Assembly (NCBI GenBank): GCA_037013495.1
Contig: CM072811.1
Span: 39,633,452-39,697,451 of the forward strand
Direction of reading: 5' to 3'
From: Hippophae tibetana
Lineage: Eukaryota > Streptophyta > Magnoliopsida > Rosales > Elaeagnaceae
Length of the DNA stretch: 64,000 bases
The translations under genes and the position numbers were made by a program. Positions 59,015 through 64,000 of the stretch are shown piece by piece (the first letter of the stretch is position 1; each line of letters opens with the position of its first letter). The notes under the pieces were generated by a model. It had not been told where the DNA came from. It saw only the letters and a program-made list of their open reading frames with translations, and did not search any database.

Positions 59015-60420
59015 TGGTACGTTCATGGTCGAATATTACTCTTATAATTAAAGCGTAAAAGGAGAAAAATATATATTTATGGCCCACCGTTTTTTCTTGT
59101 GCCTTCTACTACCTCCCTGAATCATGACGATTGACGAAACAGGTTTATTATTATAATAATGGTACAAAAAAATAGTAAAGCTTTGATGCTTCCCGAATTG
59201 GTATTTTTAGATTATTTTCATTATTATTTTTATATTATTTTTTGTATCATTAATATCAAATGTGATAATTAATTATCTCTATTCAGATATATTTTTTTGT
59301 TTAAATTTAATAGAATTTTTAAAAAAATTGAAATAGTATAAATATATTAACTATTGTTAACATTGAACAAAATGTATCCTATAAATTTATATAAAAATAT
59401 TTGATGTAACTCAATTAATAATAAATATAAAATATGATATTAAAATAATAATAAGTATAATTAAAAGTTATCACTTATATTAAATGAGTTAGTTTTATAA
59501 CATTCCATCAAAATTTGTTGGTTGAATGAAAATTTCTCATAATAAATAAAAATGTAAATATTTTTAATTAAATATTCCACTATGTACTCTCATGTAATGT
59601 TTAAGAAGGATATGTAATTCCATGTAATAAGACACTTTAAATGAGATCGAGGACTTTCGTACAAAGTTATACACATTGTATGTTTTAAGTTAAATTGCAC
59701 ACATTGTTAAAAATTCTTTCAATTATTCTAATTTGAGAAATCAAATATCATTTAGTTAGATTTAAAATATATTATACTAATTATGATTGGATTTAGATTG
59801 AAAAATATATAATCTATTTAGATTTAGATGGATAGATTTTATAATTTATTATCATTTGATCTAAATCAAAATGCTCTTAAAATTATAAATAAATATATAA
59901 ATTATTTTATAATTTTTTATATTTAAATATTATATATACCATAATTATAATAAATTATTATTTTTATCTAAAACATAAATATACATCTTAAATCTCTATA
60001 ACAATTTAATAAGTGTCCAAGTATACTTATTATTTTGATTTTCTTAATTGTGATTGCAAATAATAAATTATACTAAAGATACACTAGTTTGTTGTATATA
60101 TTGTGTTTTATATATGACAATAAATTATAGTTTCAATCTGACATTATCTAATCCAAAAAAATTGATATGTTTGGATTCAGATTAGTTTGAATTGATAACA
60201 TCATCAAATCCAATTTGGATTTGAATCTTCAATTCAATTATGATTAAATCAGATTTTAATTGATGAAAAACATGTGGTTTCAATTCACTGCTCTCCCTTT
60301 ACATTACACATTTTTTTAAACTTTTAAAAATAGTGGGCTATCTTATAAATTATATGAGCTTAATTAGAAGCATTTTATATAATATTGTGTTTATATCTAC
60401 ACATCTTTTATAAATAACGT
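59015..60420. other. spacer between sHSP copy 2 and the Tat LTR
   Basis: No gene seen. It corresponds to 33,519-34,914 with scattered substitutions and small indels, for example about 30 extra bases in two pieces around 59,220-59,290. Confidence 0.65.
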
Positions 60421-61028
60421 TGATACCAGTTTTTGTCAACACTAAGTAGGACTATTCTCCGTAGAATCTATAAGATGAACAAGTTATTAGAACCTTGGAC
60501 CACCTTTTGAGGGGGTGATCTTGGGCCTTAAAGTCTTTAAGTGAGTAACTTTAAAATGAAGGGTTAAAGAGATCTCAATCTCACTATAGTAATTATATGA
60601 AAAGAAAGTGTTTAGTTGTAATTCTCTATTATGAAATCTATGATATTATGTTATGCATATGTGACTATATATAGGGGAAAGAATAAACCCGTTAACTTAT
60701 CCTTGTTTGATTAGGATTGAGTTGTTGTAGCTTTGTAGATAACTATATGTTGTAGATAGGTTTTAGACAGTTATATGTTGTAGAGATCCATTATCTGTAG
60801 ACATCTATCATTTATTATCTACTAGATTATTCCTTAAAATATATAAGGATAATCTTCGTGCCTTTACCTCTTTAAGATAACTAAAATATAATTTTTGGCC
60901 CCATCCTATTAGGGTAATTATTAAGGCCTCATCCCCTTAGGATAATTATGAGCTTAGCCCATAAGGTTATTTTCTTATTATGGTTACTCTTTGACTGTCA
61001 CATGGGATATATGAAATTATCCTCAACA
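60421..61028 (-). repeat. Tat 3' LTR, copy 2
   Basis: It shows the same TGATACCAG start and CCTCAACA end as copy 1, and the base sequence before it (AAATAACGT) is identical in both, confirming that the insertion preceded the duplication. Confidence 0.85.
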
Positions 61029-61917
61029 TCAATCCCCAGGCTTTTTGGCCCTTGGGCTAGAAGGTCTGATTGTAATTTTTGTCAATACTTACATTAAATA
61101 TTTCTTCCAATTTTGTTGACAATTTTGAGCTTACGCTTGCTTGATATTTTACCCACCCAAGTAGAAAAATTTCCACCATGTCTGGCCATTCAAAATGTGC
61201 ATGACAATGTTCTGATGCCAATGCCAATGATGTCTTTAGATTTTGATTAGAAATTAAGGTTGAAGTAAACATTTTTATCAAGAAAGTTAATCATTCACTT
61301 ATTCTTGTAAGAAGCTTAAAACTCAATTCTTAAACCTAATCTTTTTAGGATTAACTAAGCAATCTTGATAATTTATTTTCCTTTATTTATTTTTCTTCAT
61401 ATAGTGTATGTTAATTATTCTTGATCACCTGAACCCTTTGTACCATACCTCCTTCATACCATACTTTCCTTCACAAGAATTTATAGACACCTGATTTATA
61501 GATATATAGTATGAGGTATGGAAATCATGGATGTGTGCCAATGCCGATAAGGATTAGTATGGGTGGCAATTATTGGTGAGCGAACAGAAATTGAGCGAAG
61601 GTGTGGCCAACACACCTCTAGTCGATACCATCCTAATTGGCTTACCCATGAATAGCACTACCTTGGGTGATGGTTTCCAAGCTAATAGTGACATGGCTGG
61701 AAAATCCTTGGGTGATTAACCTCTAGGTTGCGGACTTCTTGGTAGCACTTTCCTAGCTAGCACGTCCTTGGTCTATGGCGGCATGGATGGCAACAATATT
61801 GGTTAAGAGTAAGTCATACTAGATGATGCCTCTAGACCATCTCAAAATTGTGCTTCTTTTAGTTCTATCTGTAGAGTTCATTCAGGCATCCATTAAGTAT
61901 AGGTTGAGTATTGACAA

Positions 61918-62035
61918 ACAAAGTTCTTACCAACCAAGTCTTATCCAACAAAGTCATATCCAACAAAGTTCTAGCCAACCAAGTTCTGGCTAACCAAATC
62001 CTAGCCAATAAAGTTTGGTGAACCAAGTCTTGGTA
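61918..62035. repeat. 15-bp tandem repeat array, copy 2
   Basis: The same eight-unit array as at 36,260-36,377, with the same unit order and only scattered substitutions, so the array size was fixed before duplication. Confidence 0.8.
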
Positions 62036-64000
62036 GGAAATGTCCTAGCCAATGACATCTTAGGGGGTGATATTCTAGGTGGCCCATTCCTGGCAAGTTT
62101 ATTCTTGGTCGACATATCTATGGCTGATAATGTTTCAATTAGGAGCTTCATATCGATTGATGAGTCTGGTCTTTCCAATCAATGCAATCTTTTTTTTTTA
62201 TATTTCTATAAATATAATCCTGGGTTCCTAGTAGGATCCATCAATAAGACAACTTCCTTCTGTTCAGAAGGATTTGCATAAGTATGGGGATCCTTGATAT
62301 TGTCTCTTGGGTATCCCTACTTTTTTAAGACATCGACTTTTCTTAATAAACCTTTTATGAACTTATTCACTCTCATTTCTCATTGGAAGGAAGTTACATG
62401 GAGATATAGAAGGCTGGGCAACTTTAGGAAGTATGGGCTATATTTTGACAATCCCAAATTCTGGTAGGACCATCATCTTGGTATACTTTTATAAATTATC
62501 CCTTTAGTTTGTATCTGGACTTTGTCCAGAATGTAGACAAGTAGTTGAACCTTTAACTATGTACTTTATGAAGAAGAATATACTGAGATAAGTCCCAATG
62601 GATGCCTTGAGATGACATATATTGTAGCATGACCTATTAAGACGGTGGCCAGAGCTCTATGGCCTTATTCTTGTATTACTTTATACAATTTATCTTACTT
62701 GTAACATTATCATTAGACCCAATCATCACCTCATATCTTTTGGAAGCCATAGACATTTGAGTTGACATACGAGTATGGAAGGATGCATTGGCATAAAACA
62801 AAATGTGAATCTTGAACCTGAGGTACGTTAAGATAGGGAATGATTTCTCAACCATAGCTTGACCCAATCTGGTGAGAAAAATGCATATAGAACATCCCCT
62901 TAGTCAGCCACACCCTAGCCAATTGACTACATTCCAAGCCAACCATTTTTCTGGCTGATGGTGACACTTTTGACCAATAACTTCTTATCCTATCACACCC
63001 TTTGTCGACCTCAAGCCCATCCATAGGGTTGTTTCTTATTCACTACTCGCAGTATGGGTACAATTCCAATGAGATACTATAGACTACTCAATACTAAGGT
63101 AGCATAGCTCTCGAACCACAACCTTTCTTTCAAGGTCTAAAGCCAATATAGTGGTTGTTAGACCAATTTAAGTTGTTCTTTGTATAAGCATAGACCTAGA
63201 TAGCACTACCTAAACGTAGGGTGCATTATTTAGGGTAACTTAATAATACTAAACATCTATATTTCATTTAGTGGTCTAGGCCCTAAGGTACATTACTCAC
63301 CTATAGGGTTATTTCTTATTCATTACCCGGACAGAGGTGCAATCCCTGGCTGGGTACAGGGCACTGAGGGCTTTGGACTTTTCAAGTCCATATATCTTAG
63401 GTCTACTCTTCATCTGATTGTGGACTTCTATTCTATCGTATCTTCTAAGTGTGGCCATACATGGCCTAGGTACTTGCAAACATAATTTTTAAAGTGTTAA
63501 TGGAGCATTGTTAGTCCTTTTGGTTTAGTAAGGCATTATTTCTTGCTCATGTACATTCTTCATATGTAACATCATATGCTACTTTCAATTCTTCTAGGAC
63601 TACCATTACATTTAGAGTCTTAGGACAAGATGATATGTAGGGATGACAGCCCTACAAATATATAGAAATGACCTTTTTGAACTTTTTTTACAAGGCCTTC
63701 TTGGTCCACGTTCACCTCTTGGATTTATGTATTTTGGGCTTTTTGTGAATATTTAATGCCCAGGAGGAGTTTAAATACATTTTATACTTTTGGGCATTTT
63801 ATGAATCTTAATGGCCCAAGAACAATCAAAAATTGTTCTAGACTTGATGTATCTTTCCTACCCAAGTTCTATTATAGGAGACTTGGGTAGATTTCTAGAG
63901 TATGCTCATGAGGTACTCTCATATAAAGTTGTGGACTTTATCTCTTACATAGTTGTTCTAGACATATACACATATATATCCTTGGCCTTGATTCAGGCCT

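Larger units (their letters stand above)
46478..64000 (+). repeat. segmental duplication, unit 2
   Basis: Head-to-tail copy of unit 1, with additional sequence between its first two blocks (rest of the Reina element, the Athila-like insertion and the 5' half of the copia element). It begins at the base after the Tekay LTR. Confidence 0.85.
60421..64000 (-). mobile_element. Tat-type gypsy element, copy 2, running off the window
   Basis: It begins with the 3' LTR (60,421-61,028, 608 bp) and matches copy 1 up to its position 39,273 at the window edge. Differences include about 130 bp present only here at about 61,051-61,185 and about 927 bp missing at 63,010. No intact frame is present; the RT lies beyond the window. 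Confidence 0.8.

Noticed and set aside
1..64000. Search for tRNA, rRNA and conserved small RNA genes
   Set aside because: Only tRNA-complementary primer sites of retroelements were noticed; no cloverleaf with A and B boxes was recognised by eye, so none is reported.

Overview
The window looks like nuclear DNA of a flowering plant, most likely a eudicot. It is very AT-rich, its genes carry GT-AG introns, and most of it is layers of decayed LTR retrotransposons (Ty1/copia, and Ty3/gypsy of Reina, Tat, Tekay and Athila-like type) plus a CACTA transposon and a hAT-type MITE. I cannot name the species. Only two genes look intact: two copies of a cytosolic class I small heat-shock protein. An orphan first exon of a PUB13/14-type U-box gene is also present. 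All lineage names come from motifs recognised by eye, not from searches.

Layout. 1-3,050: minus-strand copia remnant with a 156-bp hAT MITE inside. 3,420-9,040: plus-strand SIRE-like copia remnant whose reverse transcriptase is deleted, ending in a probable LTR. 9,041-11,240: a possible lone exon and a probable LTR piece. 11,240-11,509: U-box-type exon 1 (minus). 11,830-22,900: extremely AT-rich gene desert with small repeats. 23,043-26,701: complete-ended CACTA element with a GAA target duplication and a spliced gene joining a transposase-associated domain to a Ulp1-like peptidase. 26,705-29,461: minus-strand Reina gypsy remnant, into which the CACTA probably jumped. 29,462-31,627: copia remnant. 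32,892-33,368: sHSP copy 1. 34,915-41,597: Tat-type gypsy (minus). 41,598-46,477: Tekay-type gypsy (minus), the best-preserved retroelement. 46,478-48,665: second Reina copy. 48,666-53,579: Athila-like gag-only element. 53,585-56,757: second copia copy. 58,388-58,864: sHSP copy 2. 60,421-64,000: second Tat copy, running off the window.

The main architecture is a head-to-tail segmental duplication. Reina, copia, sHSP and Tat occur in the same order and orientation at 27,826-39,273 and at 46,478-64,000, with an sHSP-to-sHSP offset of 25,496 bp. The Tekay remnant sits exactly between the two units. Unit 1 has since lost about 7 kb or never gained it, unit 2 lost about 0.93 kb of Tat sequence, and the Athila-like element inserted only in unit 2. 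The sHSP coding regions differ by about 3 of 477 bases (one amino acid), while sequence about 0.8 kb upstream differs by roughly 10 percent.

No wholly new system is evident. The items most worth following are the CACTA gene that kept a seemingly intact Ulp1-like peptidase after losing its transposase core, the long foldback beside it, the conserved sHSP pair with heat-shock elements, and the heat-shock-element-like motifs in the U3 of the intervening Tekay LTR.
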